A stretch of DNA of 64,000 bases from positions 654,278 through 718,277 of the forward strand of contig KZ627153.1 of assembly GCA_002917775.1 (NCBI GenBank), given 5' to 3'. Position numbers and translations under genes: made by a program. The notes under the pieces were generated by a model, which saw only the letters and a program-made list of their open reading frames with translations, was not told the origin of the DNA and searched no databases. Shown one piece after another: positions 1-11,485 of the stretch. The first letter of the stretch is position 1. Each line of letters starts with the position of its first letter. This stretch comes from Glaciozyma antarctica PI12 (taxonomy: Eukaryota; Basidiomycota; Microbotryomycetes; Kriegeriales; Camptobasidiaceae).

Positions 1-52
1 CTTTGGCAGGAGGTGGTGCTCTTGCCTTCCTCCTCTCAACTCCGACTACGAA

Positions 53-562
53 ATGGCTCAAGGATTCAAGGCCAAGGCGCCCGTTAAGAACCTGCAAAAG
101 ACCAAGAGCACCACGACCAAGAAGGTCCAGCCAAAGGACACCAAGAAAGGAGGTACCAACACCTTCTTCTCAGACTTCTCTCCCAGCTAAACCACCGCCC
201 TGCAGCTCGTGTTTGCCCTCCGAAGAAGGAAGTCTGGGTCAACCGTGCTATCATCCACCGGGTCAGCCTCCCTTGCTCCAACTCGCAGCTCCAGCGCTAA
301 TCAACCAGCTCTTCCTCCTCCGCCCTCCCGCCCATCTCTCCTCGACTCCTGACCTCCACGCACACAGAAAAACACCTCGAACCACTCTGCCACTCTCGAG
401 CGAGTCATCGCCACCCAGGCCGTCACTCACGGAAAGCTAAGTGAGTTGGGGAGGCTCTGGTGGAAGTGATCACGCTTCAGCTGATCCCGCTTCGCAGCTA
501 TCATGCGCTCCGTGGCCGACGAGACGGAGGAGGGAAGGAAGGCTGCGAGGGCGCACAAGTAG
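53..562 (+). CDS. UPF0390 / L10K-like small basic protein (DUF2462)
   Basis: Four coding exons (53-152, 206-261, 368-440, 498-562) join in frame to a 97-residue basic protein starting MAQGFKAKAP and carrying the family core KKGARVCPPKK. The UPF0390 family (human leydig cell tumour 10 kDa homologue) has the same MAQG start, a lysine-rich N-terminal third and a G-R-V-x-x-P-K-K segment. Members are small, probably nuclear or nucleolar, with no settled biochemical function. All three introns have GT-AG ends, and the last contains a CTGAT branch-like site. It lies at the left edge of the window and is complete. Identity rests on the conserved start and core. Confidence 0.8.
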
Positions 563-1243
563 ACTGTCCGGGAGGAGTGTACAGGATGTGTACGAGGAAG
601 GTATCAACATCGTTTGGCTTCGTGTGGCGCAAGGGTGACTGCTCTGGCTTTCCTGCGTTGGCGGATCGGTGTGAGCTGGGACTGGAGTGGGGGAGTATTT
701 CTGCTGCGATTGGACTGCTCGCAGTGCATCGTACTGAGTCCTGCAGCGTCCTGTTCGTGAGCTTCGACCCTTGCTGAGCTAAAGCTTCCGCTCTGCTTCC
801 AGTGAGCACTGCTGCTCAAGGTTCTCGAGTTCTGCTCTGGTGAAGGCAACCCACGCGCTTCCAAGCCGACCTTTGCTTTCGAACAATGCTTGCTCCCGAG
901 CTTCGCAACCCCTCTCGCAAAACCTCCTTCACTTGCTGCCTTCTCTCCCTCTCGTGCGCCATCCTCCCTCCCTTTACAGCCTCTTCTCGGTGAACTTGGC
1001 CTCATAACGCTTGGAGAGGAATCCAGTCGAGTAGCGATGCGTGAGCAGCACTCGTCCGTGCTCCGCCAGCGCTTGGTTCAGATTTTGGCGTGTCGCCGCG
1101 TCCTTTGTTAGAACCTAGTGCTGTCGAATCACGTACGAATCCTAGACAGGGAGAAGCGGGGAGAAACACAGTACACGCGACGAAAGCCTCGAATCCACCC
1201 CCTGGCCTCCCCCTCTCTCGCTCCCCCACAACTGCTCCTCAGG
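563..1243. other. Intergenic region, no gene seen
   Basis: About 680 bases between the UPF0390 gene and the HMCES gene. Open frames here lack conserved-looking protein sequence and intron-consistent extensions. It should hold the 3' end of the first transcript and the promoter of HMCES. Confidence 0.5.
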
Positions 1244-2536
1244 ATGTGCGGTCGATTCGCTCTCGGCTACGACGCCGACGAAATAGTTGCCTACTTTGGC
1301 GCTCAGCAGGGTCTCCCCCAGTTCGACGACGACGAGGAGGAGGAGGAGGAGGAGGAGGTACCGCGCGCCGCGTCAGTAGAGGCGCCGCCTGTGGCGTCTG
1401 GCTCTGGCGCTGGAAGGAGGGTTCATTGGGCGAACGAGGAGGCTAAGGAGGGGTATAGGCCGAGGTACAATGTCGCGCCTCAGTCCCGCTCCGTCGTTGT
1501 CCGCAAGCTCCCTGGCGCGGACGAGTACGTCCTCGATCTCATGGTACGTCCTCTCTCCCGAGGAGCGGTGGCGGAGCTGATGACGAGTGCAGAAATGGGG
1601 ACTTGTGCCGAGCTGGACCAAGAGGCCGCCTGAGAAGCCGCTGAGCACCTTCAACGCTCGAGACGATGGCGTTGCGTCGGGGAAGGGGATGTGGGGTGGG
1701 GTGAGAAACAAGCGCTGTGTGATCGTTGCTCAAGGGTGCGATCCTCGATTTAGGAGGAGAGAGAGATGAACTGATGCGGCGTTGCAGGTTCTACGAATGG
1801 CTTGCGAAGGGGAAGGAGAAGATCCCGCACTTTACGAAGCCCAAGGAGCAGCAGCTCATGGTGATGGCTGGTCTTTGGGACGAAGCGAAGTACGTTCTCT
1901 TTCCTCATTCTCCCACTCTGGCTGACCCCGCCTTGCAGGTACGAAGACAGTTCCGACCCCTTCAAGTCCTTCACAATCATCACGACCTCGTCGAACAAGC
2001 AGCTCTCCTTCGTGCGTCCCTTCGACCTCCGAAATCCCATTTTTGCTAAAGCCACTCACAGCTGCACGACCGCATGCCCGTCATCCTCTCCAACCCCGCC
2101 GACATCTCCCTCTGGCTCTCCGACGCGCCCTGGAACAAGGAGCTCCAGTCTCTCCTCCGCCCTTTCGATGGGAAGCTCGAGTGCTATACCGTTCCGAAGG
2201 AAGTTGGCAAGGTCCAGAACGATTCGAGCGACTTCATCAAAGTGCGTTCCTTTTTGGAAGCGAAGTGAGGGGGAGAACTGATGCGTTGAGCAGCCGGTTG
2301 CGGAGAGGAAGGGAAACATCGCGTCGATGTTCGCCAAGCAAGCAGCCTCCTTTCCCTCCAAACCCTCCACGTCGTCCTCGGCGTTAAAGCCCGCGCATTC
2401 GACCAAAGTTCCTGACGCTGCGACGAGCTCAAAGCGAGCTAGGTCGAGGGATAGCTCGGTCGAGATCGTCGAGGCGGAAGGTAGCGCGTCGAAGAAGCTT
2501 AAGGCGTCGAGTGGGAAGGGAGCGAAGAAGATGTAG
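1244..2536 (+). CDS. HMCES/SRAP-domain abasic-site DNA-protein crosslink protein
   Basis: Six exons (1244-1543, 1593-1735, 1788-1889, 1939-2011, 2062-2241, 2294-2536) give 346 residues. The start is fixed by the family: after Met removal the invariant catalytic Cys2 (MCGRFALG) is N-terminal. Other SRAP active-site residues are visible: Asn76 in YNVAP, Glu151 in FYEW, and His208 in LHDRM. SRAP proteins (human HMCES, E. coli YedK) bind abasic sites in single-stranded DNA and form a thiazolidine crosslink that shields them at replication forks. Residues about 28-38 are an Asp/Glu run encoded by a GAC/GAG microsatellite, an insert in the N-terminal half of the domain. The tail after residue 270 is Lys/Ser-rich and could carry a nuclear signal. 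The gene is intact. Confidence 0.93.
1324..1358 (+). repeat. GAC/GAG trinucleotide repeat inside the HMCES gene
   Basis: A run of GAC then GAG triplets in the first exon encodes consecutive Asp and Glu residues. Such runs vary in length by slippage, here always in steps of one residue. Confidence 0.85.
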
Positions 2537-2592
2537 CGTTCAGAGCAGTGTTGTCTTCAGAATTTGAATCCCAAGCTTGATTTCGTACATTC

Positions 2593-3335
2593 CTACCAGC
2601 CCCAGGTCCCAGCTCCACCTTTCATCTTCCCCTCGTGCTCCGCTGTCTTCCAGCCTCCGTAGAACTGCGAGCGAGATATGGTCAGCGATCATCGGAGAAG
2701 CGAGAGGAAGGACTCACATCGCCTTCCTGAGGGACCACTCTACCGTACACCTCAACCCTACACCTCCACCCCTCCTCTCCCGATCGTAAATTCGCCGAAG
2801 CGTAAAAGCTCAAGTAGTTCTTGATGGGCGCAAAGTCTGTCCCCGTGTTCGTTGGCTGGGCGTAGCACCAAATGCGATTGGGGACTTTCGTTCCGGAGGG
2901 CGCGAGCAGGTCGTAGTAAGATGCGACGCCTTTCCACTGTTGTTCGCTCTATTAGCGCGGTCAAGGTGGTTCAGAAGCACAAAACAGACCTCGCAGAACG
3001 ACTGTCTCGCCGTCTTGCTCAACCACGCCGTCTTGACATCCTTCGGCGGAATGTAGTACGTCGGCGGATGACTGCTCTCCCATTAGCTCTGCTCGCAAGT
3101 ACTCCCTAGTAGACGCACCTAGTCTCAAGCACCCTATACCCCTCTGTCGAATCCGCCAACACCGTCTCCGCACCGTCCTTGCCTGTCCAAATCACCCTCA
3201 ATCTCAACTGCGTCTTCTCCAACGCCGGAGGCCTGCCCCCCATCAGCTCCAGCGCCAGAAGGAGGAGGGGAAAACGTACCGCGGATAGTCCCAGACGTTC
3301 TCTTTAGGCCGAGTGTTGACGTACGGCGATGCCAT
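2593..3335 (-). CDS. DUF427 domain protein
   Basis: Minus-strand gene of five exons. It starts MASPYVNTRPKENVWDYPR and contains the DUF427 hallmarks: HPPTYYIPPKDV, then SFCEWKGVASYYDL, then a Tyr/Ala/Pro-rich C-terminal half ending NYLSFYASANL and VEVYGRVVPQEGDFYGGW. DUF427 proteins are small single-domain proteins found in bacteria, fungi and plants, with no assigned reaction. The splice junctions preserve frame and have typical ends (for example donor at 3279-3278). The stop is at 2595-2593, only 57 bases from the stop of the convergent HMCES gene, so the 3' ends of the two transcripts may overlap. The family call is firm; the function is unknown. Confidence 0.85.
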
Positions 3336-3651
3336 CGAGGAGAGGTTGTGGATCGGGGAGGAGAGGTGCGGGCGCGCGGTGTGAGATGCGCGGTGTGAGA
3401 TGCGCGGGGAGGGCGAGGACGAGTAGTTTGGAAGGCGGTATCGTGAGTCGAAGCGGTGGAGACGACGTGGTGGATGCAGAGGGCAGAGAGATTAGGAAAA
3501 GGTGGGGGTAATTGCCGGGCCCGATCAATTCTAGGTCGAGGTCGACGGTCCGAAGTTCTCTCTCTCGCTCGACTGAGTAAGAACAGCAATGCAACGGTTA
3601 CAAAAACGAGGAAACGGGACCCTAAACAAGCAAGCGAGCTAATCGGCTCCT
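3336..3651. other. Intergenic region upstream of the DUF427 gene
   Basis: About 316 bases between the FEN1 stop and the DUF427 start, both on the minus strand. It should contain the FEN1 3' end and the DUF427 promoter; no further gene was seen. Confidence 0.5.
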
Positions 3652-5440
3652 TCACGCCTTCTTCTTCGGCGCCGGCTTCGCCTTCTTGCTCTTCGAGTCC
3701 TTCTTGTCGTCCGCCTGCACAACCCACATCAGCACAGCACCATTATCCACAAACAGGAACGCGCACCTTCCTCTTCTTCGCGTCCTTGGGGTCCCTGGGA
3801 TCCTTGGGCTGGACGGTGAAGAATCCATCGAGTCGGCCTTGCTGCTTCGACGACAATCGCAGGCGAAGCTTGTCGGCTCCCTTCCTCACGCGGTCCTCGC
3901 TGCGGTCACAAATCAGCACAGGCTACGGAATGGCGAAAGGGAAAACGCACTTGAATCCGTGAGTCTTGACGAGGAAATCAATGAGCCCATTCACATCCGG
4001 CGCCTTCCACTCGAGCTGCACGTTCGCTCCATCAGCTCTATCCTCGATAGCAACGAAGAGAAAGCGCGCACCTGAACATCCTTCGCAGGCGTAACGAGCG
4101 GCTTCGCAAACAGCTCCTTCGCCTCCTGCCACGGCCAATCCTCGGGCGGTTGACTCTTCCCCTTGCTAAGGTGCTCGAGAATCTCCTCCATCGTGTCGTA
4201 CTCCTTGACGAGCTTGAGCGCCGTCTTGGCTCCAACGCCCTTGATCGGCTCGAGGTAATCACACCCGCACAGCATGCACATATCGATGAACTGCTCGACG
4301 TTAGCGGGCTTCTCTTCGGGAGAGAAGGGGGGACGGACCTTGTCCATCGTGAGATCGAGTCCCTTGAGGACGGCGGGAAGGCTGATAACGTCGATGGGCA
4401 TCTTGCGCGCTTCGGAAAAGGTGAGGTGGCGAAGGACGACGGGGGAGTTGAAAGTGAGGGTATCCATGTCTTCTGATCCGGCGGCGTAGACCTGATCGTC
4501 GCACACTTTAGCTCGAGCGAAGGAAGCGGAGGAAGGACGTACGACACCTCCGCGAGCGAGCTCAGCGCACTGCGCTTCGGCTTCGGAAGGGGCCTGCGAG
4601 AGAAAGCGGTCAGTCATAGCAAGCAGGAACGCGAGGAACGGGACTTGCGATAAGCCAGGGGATTCCCATGAGCGTGAGCAGCGTACGGCAGTCCTCGTTG
4701 TTCTCGCGCGTCACCTTGACCTGCCTCCGGTTAAGCTTGTCGACGTCGTCCACCGTTCCTGCGCCGGCCAGTCAGATCCCGTTCTTCCTGAAGCTACAGC
4801 AGAACGAACCAGTCTCCTTCGCCTCTTCCTCCGCCGTCTTCGCGTCCGCGCGTCCGGAGAACCGCTTCTTGAGCTGCGAGTCGAGGAAGGTAAGCCTCGC
4901 TTCTCCCTCCCCAGGAGCACTTTATCACGCACGACGTTCTGCTTCAGCGCAGGAGGAGGTCCATCAAAGACGTAGCAGGGCTTGAGGTCGTTCTCGACCA
5001 TCCTGATCGTGCGGTAGCTGCAGCGCGGTCAGCTCGTTCCCCCTCCTTCCCAGCGCTGAAGCTCACAAGAGTCCGAGCAGATGACTGCGCGCAGATGGTC
5101 AGCTATCTCCTCGTCCCCAGCATCAAGCGCAGCACACCTCGTTGTCTCCCCCGCGTCGTTGGTGAGGTTGTGCCCCTCCTGCCTCACAGCAATCAAGAAC
5201 TGGTAGATCGACATCGACCTGCGCGCGCGCCTTCGCGTCAGCTTCCTCCCCCTCCTGCGGTATAGTTATAGGGCTCACGCATCAATCGCGACCTTGCGCC
5301 CGAAGAGGGTCTTGATTTCGGTGTGCTTGATCGCGTCCGGCGCGTTGTCCTTGATGAGGCCGGTGAGTCCCTTGATTCCTGTGGGGCATGCAGCGGTTAG
5401 CAGGGTGCACGGAGGAAGGTGGCAGGCACGGCTGACCCAT
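3652..5440 (-). CDS. RAD27: Flap endonuclease 1
   Basis: XPG/Rad2-family structure-specific nuclease that removes 5' flaps during Okazaki-fragment maturation and long-patch base-excision repair. The N-terminus is [10 protein letters not shown] with metal ligand Asp34 in KVAIDAS; next come [11 protein letters not shown] and the second acidic motif in CYVFDGPPP. The helix-hairpin-helix region [19 protein letters not shown] is clear, and the protein ends in a Lys/Pro-rich tail (KPAPKKKA). The first coding exon is only four bases (5440-5437, ATGG), followed by a 58-base intron; the next exon supplies GIKG. At least seven short introns follow. The start is certain because the Met-Gly is conserved and must be N-terminal. 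The gene is intact, with Derlin upstream on the same strand. Confidence 0.95.
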
Positions 5441-5623
5441 TGTGTTGTGTTGGAGAGATTGACGGCGTTGGGAAGAGGAGCTGGGCGCGACGGCGCGACC
5501 AAGTTCTCCCTCGAATTTCCTGCCCACCTAAACTCTCTCTCCTTTCCCTCTCTCGATGCTGCAGGAATGCTCAAGAACAGCAGCTGAAAGCCAGAGAACA
5601 TAAACTCCTTGAAAGCCGTTGAA

Positions 5624-6897
5624 TTACGCGGGTACCGGGACAGCAGCTGGTAGTGTCGGTCGCGGCGCATTCCTCGCTGCCTCGGCCTCCTGAAGCTCTC
5701 GTAACCGCTCTGGCGTATCCAGCAACCGCACACTGTGCGTGAATGAGTGAGTCCCGCGTCCTCCATGTCTTCCGCGATGTCAACTCACAGAATCCACGGC
5801 GTCTCCAGCCAATTCCGTCCTCCACTCCCTCGCTCTCGCTTCCAAATCTCCGTCCAGAAGTACCTGCACGCAGCCAAACTTCATCAGCGCGCGCTCGGCT
5901 CTTTAACGAAGCCAGATTCACCACCAATGCCCCGCCACAAGCCCCATCGCATCCCCCATGATTACGCCCAGTCCCCAGCCCTTCCCGTTCCCTGCGCCCG
6001 AAGAGAGTGCCCAGGAGAACAACGCAAGGGCGTAAGGTAGGTAGGGCGCAGTGATAGTGATGACGCCGAATAGGGAGAGGCGGACGAGGGGATTTAATCG
6101 CGACCAGAGGTAGGCGAGCTGTGCGAGGCGAGAGTTAGGTGGATTCGATAAGACGGAGAGCGGGACGCACGGTGAAGGAAAGAGGGGAGGAGAGGAATGG
6201 AGTGGGAGAGAGAGGCGAGAGGATCTGTGGAGGGAGTTAGCGAGGAGGAGGAAGGGAGCTTCGAGGACGCACGAGGAGGAGAGTGCAGGAGACGAGCAGG
6301 AACCAAACGTAGTCGGCTCTCCGTCCTTGAAAGGCGCTCTCTTCTAGCATCTTGCTGTACCGCATGCTGCACCATCAGAAGCCACTGTCAGCTCCTGTCC
6401 AGCAACAGCACAACAACGCGTCGTCATCGCTTCCACATTCCGTCCCCAGCTCCCTCCCCAGCGCAGATGCACGACTCACAAGAAGAACAGATGAAAGAAG
6501 AAGTCCAATCCCAGCGGTCCCCAGTAGAAGAAACACGTCGCAGCCCTCCACAGCTGCGCGCGGTCCCATCAGCTCCCACCCTCCCCACTCCTCCCAAGAA
6601 ACGAACCTGGCCATTCTCAAACGCAGATCGGTAGGTGAAGAAGAGCTGATATGGGTTCACGAGATCGCATTGCTGAAGTGGGAAGCGTCAGCTCGGCGGA
6701 GAGGAGGGAGAGGGAGGACGCACGACTGCCACGCTCACGCCGACGGCGATGCTAGAGAGCTCGGGTCAGCGCACGTAAGCTACGTGGCATGTGGACTCAC
6801 AGCAGGTACGCCTTCGTCACAGGAGGGATGCTGTGGAGAGCCTCGTTAGCTCAGTCCGAGCGAGGGAGAGGGTAGCTACTGACTTGCCGATGTCCAT
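5624..6897 (-). CDS. Derlin (ER membrane protein of the ERAD pathway)
   Basis: Multi-exon minus-strand gene. It starts [15 protein letters not shown], then a hydrophobic segment ([11 protein letters not shown]) and [19 protein letters not shown], the Derlin N-terminal signature (compare IPPVT...NPYQL in Derlin-1/2/3 and yeast Dfm1/Der1). The C-terminal exon reads [17 protein letters not shown], matching the short charged cytosolic tail after the last membrane segment. Derlins are rhomboid-like pseudoproteases of the ER membrane that help pull misfolded proteins out for degradation. At least six exons are needed; I checked the first four and the last junction but did not resolve every middle junction. 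Which Derlin subfamily it belongs to is not decided. Confidence 0.85.
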
Positions 6898-7090
6898 CGC
6901 AGGACGGCTCAGCCAGGTGGGGGAGGTTGAGCAAGCTTTCGTGAGCTGGTCGGGGGCTGTGTGAGGCGGTGGCGGCGCTGGTCGTCGACGGGGAGCTGGA
7001 AGAAGGCAACCTGGGAGGGTCGGATCCTTCTCTCCTTCCTACCATTACCTCAACGCCAAACTCTGCTCGTTAAAGCTCCCAAGCTAGGGC

Positions 7091-9037
7091 ATGGCATCAA
7101 GCACAGCACTGGGAAAGCGGCGCGCCCACTTCCCCTCAGATCCACTCGCCCACCCCCTCTCCCGCGCCTCCTCCTGCTTCATCTACTATTCTACTCGCCT
7201 CATTCGAGTATTCTACGCCGCTGCTTGCGCACCATAGCTGCGTGAATGCTCTGGCGTTCTCGGTTGGAGAAGGGAAGTGGCTTGCCAGCGGTGGAGACGA
7301 CAAGCGCGTCCTGCTGTGGAACTCGTTCGGGCAGCTGAAGGATGCGGAGCCTGTTGCGGTGTATCGCGGAGCGAGGGTACGTCGTCCTGTGCCCACAAAT
7401 AGCAAAATCTTCCTCAACGAGTTGTCTTGCAGAGCAACATCTTCTCCATGGCCTTCTCCTGCGACAACAGCAAAGTATTCTCGTTCGTCCCTCTTCGCTC
7501 AGGTCTGTCGTGGTTCCTGACTTGTTCTTGCAGTGGAGGAAACGACGAGACGATTCTCATGCATGATCTCGAGACGAGCGTCAGCTCCAGCAGCAAAGCT
7601 TCCACCTCCGGCGCTCCTACCGACATTTGGATGGACCACGACGCTCCCGTGCGAGACGTCTGCTGCCATCCCACCAATCCCAACCTCTTCCTCAGCGCAA
7701 GGTGAGTCTGCGTATCGTATAACGTTTATCGCGTGACTCGCTAACCCGCTGCATCTCCGCAGCGAGGACGGCAGCGTCCTTCAATTCGACCTTCGGACTG
7801 GTGGCGTCACGGGCGTGCTTGAACGAAGCGAGCGAGTTCAACTCTGTCGCCTACCATCCTCTCACGCCAGAGAACTTTGCCACCGCAGACGCTCAAGGTC
7901 GACTGCTGCTGCACGACGCGCGAATGGCGTTCAGCGACGACGGAGGTCTCGCTAGCGAAGTCGCTGTGGTGCATGTTCGTCCCTTCGTTCTTGCTCGCAG
8001 ATTTATCTGGCTGACGTTACGACAGTACGCAACGAGCTTGATGCGTCCTGATCAGAGCTGTGCGTCGCTGGATCCAGGCTCACCGATGCACCTCTGGCGA
8101 CATGAGAACCCCGACACGTCCTCGATCGTCTTTGACCCCAGCGGGACGATGCTGGTCGGCACCATCTCCAAGCACCTCCCTACTCTCTACCAGATCTCCG
8201 ACCCACTCCCTCTCGCCACTTTCAGCTCTCCAAAACCAACCCCGCACGAAGGCTACTCGAACGCCTGCACCATCAAAGTGAGTCCCGTCACTCCTCACGC
8301 AGCACCTCTCGCTGACCCATTTCGCACATAGAACGGATCTTTCGGAGGAACGCCCGACAACCTCTTTTACGCCGCAGGCTCGGACGATTTCCGCGCCTAC
8401 GTCTGGTCCGTCCCTCCGCTCGAGCTCCTCCGCGCCCGTCGACACTCTGCCCCGACCCCCTCGCACCTCGAAGACTGGTTCACTCCCTCCGGCTCCTGCT
8501 CCATTGGTTCGTCCCTCTCCCTGTCCTCCCAGCCCTACTCACCCCGATTTCGTCGCAGCGTACGAATCCTCCCACGACCCCTCACTCGACCCCGTCATCC
8601 CCTACCCCCTCTCAACCCCCTCCTCCACCATCTCCTCTCACCGCTCCATCGTCAACACCTCCCTCTTCCACCCCTCCCTCCCCCTCCTCTTCACCGCCGG
8701 GATCGAAAAGATGATTTTCGCTCATTCCGGAACTCCCTTCTCCTCTTCCTCGGCTCCGTTCGTGCCGAGGGAAAGAGGGGGTGGGGATGCCAGAAGTGCG
8801 TTTGTGGAAGCGATGGAGGAGGTGGTTCAGTCGGCGGAGGTGGAGGGGGAGGAGAAGGGGGAGAAGGAGAGGAGGTTGAGGGAGGAGGATGGGAGTGTGC
8901 TGAGGTACTTTGATAGTATTTTGGAGAAGGAGGGGAGGAGGGGTGGGGTTTTTGAGAGGGAGGTGGGGGAGGAGAGTGAGAGCGAGAGTGAGAGTGGGGA
9001 GAGCAGTGATGGGGAGGGAGATGGGTTTCGGGTTTAG
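7091..9037 (+). CDS. WD40-repeat protein, DCAF5/DCAF8-like, with frame breaks
   Basis: WD40 repeats are clear: HHSCVNALAFS with SGGDDKRVLLW, then NIFSMAFSCDNSKVFSGGND, then PVRDVCCHPTNPNLFLSASEDG, EFNSVAYHPLTPENFATAD and FYAAGSDDFRAYVW. The HxxCVNALxFS plus SGGDDKRVLLW pattern is typical of DCAF5/6/8 proteins, substrate receptors of CUL4-DDB1 ubiquitin ligases. The C-terminus is acidic, rich in Glu/Ser. Two places do not read through. From ATG 7091 the frame must change before about 7182. A second change lies between FDLRT (about 7795) and EFNSVAYHP (about 7840), with no room for an intron. The first could also be explained by an unseen upstream exon. Sequence errors are more likely than a dead gene, since the remaining splice sites are intact. 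Confidence 0.75.
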
Positions 9038-9298
9038 GATTCCGACTCGGGGTTGGATCCTGATGACTTTCAGTAGCTTTGTCAACGCGGCGAAGTTTGT
9101 GGAGGTTTGTCGATTGCGTGAGCGAGAGAGATACGAGCAGAGGAAAGACGCCGACGCGAGCAGTGTGCGAAGCGAGGACCAGCTCTAGGATCAACTGCGA
9201 GGGTTGGGGGGATCGAAATGCAAAGGGACAGCTAGTACAATGAGTGAGGGTAGAGAGCGTGGGAATGAGGGGTAAGGGAGTGCAGAACGAATCGTCCA

Positions 9299-10883
9299 TC
9301 AAGGCCTCGTCTCTGTCGGCGGTGCGATTGCCGTCGCTGGCTTTGCTCCCCACTTCTTGCGAAGCTTGGGTCCGATGTACCGGAGCGACTTGAGCGGTCC
9401 AGCGGAGAGGATGCCCTTGAGAGACTGGTTGAACGTCGGTCGACCGACGATCTGCGCGAGACCTGCGTTGCAAAGCCCGTCAGCGGGCGTCGAAGGGAGG
9501 AAGGAGGTCATACGCACTCTTGTCGAGCATCTGCCCAAATTCCTCGTCAAGAACGATTCGCTCCCACCGCTCCGCCTGATCCAACGTCGAAAGCTCCACC
9601 TCCTCCCCCGCCTCTCCCAGCGCGCGCTTGAGGTTCCACTTGCGCTCGTAGTACGCCAGCAACTTGCTCTTCAGCCCACTCGGGAGCTTGGCCGCCACTT
9701 CCGCGCGCTGCTTGCTACTCCTATCTTGCCGAATGATCCTCACCGACCTCCCCTCCACCGGCTGCTCCCCAATCACATAAACGCTCTTCCAGAAGCTCTT
9801 CAGCAGCCCGCCGTACAGCGAGCGGAACGCATCGAGTTGAGCGTGGACGATGTTGCGCACTTTGAGCGGGTTCTCGCCCACCGCCATGCGGAAGTCGCCG
9901 CGGTACGATAGGCCGGCGATCGTTTCGAAGAGCTCGACTTCGGTAAACTCTTCGGGGAGGAGGAGGAGGGCGGTGCGGACGGCCGAGGCGAGGTTGACTT
10001 GGTTGCTGAGGCGGACGCGCGCGTCGTCGTGCAGGATTCGGACCTGTGAGGTGGGGTTAGGCGCGTTCGGAGGAGTAGGAAAAGAGGACGAACGGGCTTC
10101 TGCGTGCGACCGGAAATGTAGAGCGTCTCCCATTCGAGAAGGTCGCGGCAGAGAGCGTCGATGGAGATGATGCCGTACTTGAGCGTCTGAAATTCGCCCG
10201 TCAGCACGCTGTCGAGTCGTGAGCTTGAGAACAAGCGTACTTTGCCGTTAACATCCACCTCGACGTTGAACCAGACGCCTGCTCCGAGTCCCTTCTCCTG
10301 CATCCACGCCACGGCGTCGCTCCCGAGCAATCGCATAGGCAAGCTATAGTGCTCAGGATGTTGCTGCATATTGACCGCATGCCAATGCGAAGGATGCGAC
10401 ACCGCAAACACAAAGTCAAGCAACGGCTTATCCTGCACTCCCTCTCAGCTCCAGCGCCTCCAAACGGGGATAAGGGAAACGCACCTTCTCCGAGTACCCA
10501 TCCTGCCTGAACACCCCACTCCCATACGCGAACGCATACCGCACAGGCGCCTTGAACGCACCCACCACGTCCTCCAAATCCTTCTGCACCGCACTAGGGA
10601 CCTCGATCATCTGGTTCCGCCCAAACGTCTTGGGAAGTTCATTGACGCTCGTGATCCTTCGTCGGGGGGTGATACGGGCATCGAGAGGCGGTGGAGTGGT
10701 AGGAGGCGGGGCGGTGGGTGGTGCTCGGCGGAGAGGGAATGGAGGAGGGAGGGGAGAGGGGGTGGAACGCTCGGTATCGAGGGAGAGGAGGCGGGTGGTG
10801 TGCAGGTGTCGAGAGGCGGGGAGGGCGGAACGGAGAGGTGGGAACGCGCGGGAGTAGGAGGCGAGAGTCGGTAGGCGGGTAAG
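9299..10883 (-). CDS. TAM41: Mitochondrial CDP-diacylglycerol synthase
   Basis: TAM41 makes CDP-diacylglycerol from phosphatidic acid and CTP on the matrix side of the inner mitochondrial membrane, the first step to cardiolipin. Visible motifs: AFAYGSGVFRQ (nucleotidyltransferase G-S-G loop), LDFVFAVSHPSHWHAVN, KYGIISIDALCRDL, and the C-terminal half RGDFRMAVGENPLKVRNIV. The N-terminus (LTRLPTLASYSRAF...ALPASRHLHTTR) is Arg/Ser-rich without acids, as in a mitochondrial presequence. The coordinate 10883 is the acceptor side of an intron with branch GCTGACC and acceptor TTGCAG, so a short 5' coding exon with the initiator Met lies further up and is not settled. One candidate is ATG at 11302 reading Met-Ser-Thr before a GTAAGC donor. 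Confidence 0.9.
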
Positions 10884-11485
10884 CTGCAAGGAGAGGAGAG
10901 GTCAGCGTGCGCACTCTGGAGGCTGAGGAGGCTGAGCCTCGCGTCGTTCGAGGATGGTGCTGCGTCGCTTCCCACCAAGTCCTCGCCCATACCAACCGCA
11001 CGCCTCTCCTCCCCGTCTCCTCCCAGGACCACAGCTCCTCCCACCCAAACACACCCCCGAAACTCTCTCGCTCCTACCGGCTCTCCGTCGCGACCTCTCC
11101 CGCGTCCTCTCCTCCCTCGGCTCCTCTCTCCTCTCTCCCATCCCCCCAAGGCACTCGTCCACAGCGCCCCAGCCGGCTTGATCCCTCGCTGCACCGCTTG
11201 AACCGCTGCCGGACACCGTCATCACCGCCCGGCGCTGCGCCCACCGTTCCACGTTGCCGCCTCGAGGGAAGGCGTAGGAGAGCTGTAGCTTACTGTGCTC
11301 ATGCTTGAGGTGCTTGCTGTGGCTGTTTCAGTTGGTAGGAGCGTTCGTTTAGAGGAAGTTCGAGCGCAGAAGAGGGAGCCACGCAGTTGATCTCGCGCGG
11401 AGGCAAAAGATTTGGGGTTCTCACGCTCCTCCTCGCTCCTTCCCTCGCTGCCGAGCCTCAAAACGATGCGATAACAAAGCCCAAA
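10884..11485. other. Region upstream of TAM41 with a weak plus-strand frame
   Basis: About 600 bases between TAM41 and the next minus-strand gene. It must hold the first TAM41 exon and promoter. A plus-strand frame at 10954-11181 (75 codons, ending PRHSSTAPQPA) has acceptable codon use but no relative I recognise and lies opposite the TAM41 leader. Confidence 0.4.

Noticed and set aside
8691-9473. Long minus-strand frame of about 260 codons
   Set aside because: It lies antisense to the acidic tail of the WD40 gene; its His/Pro/Ser text is the mirror of Glu/Gly codons.
10954-11181. Small plus-strand gene of 75 codons
   Set aside because: No recognised relative and it overlaps the expected TAM41 leader; kept only as a note.
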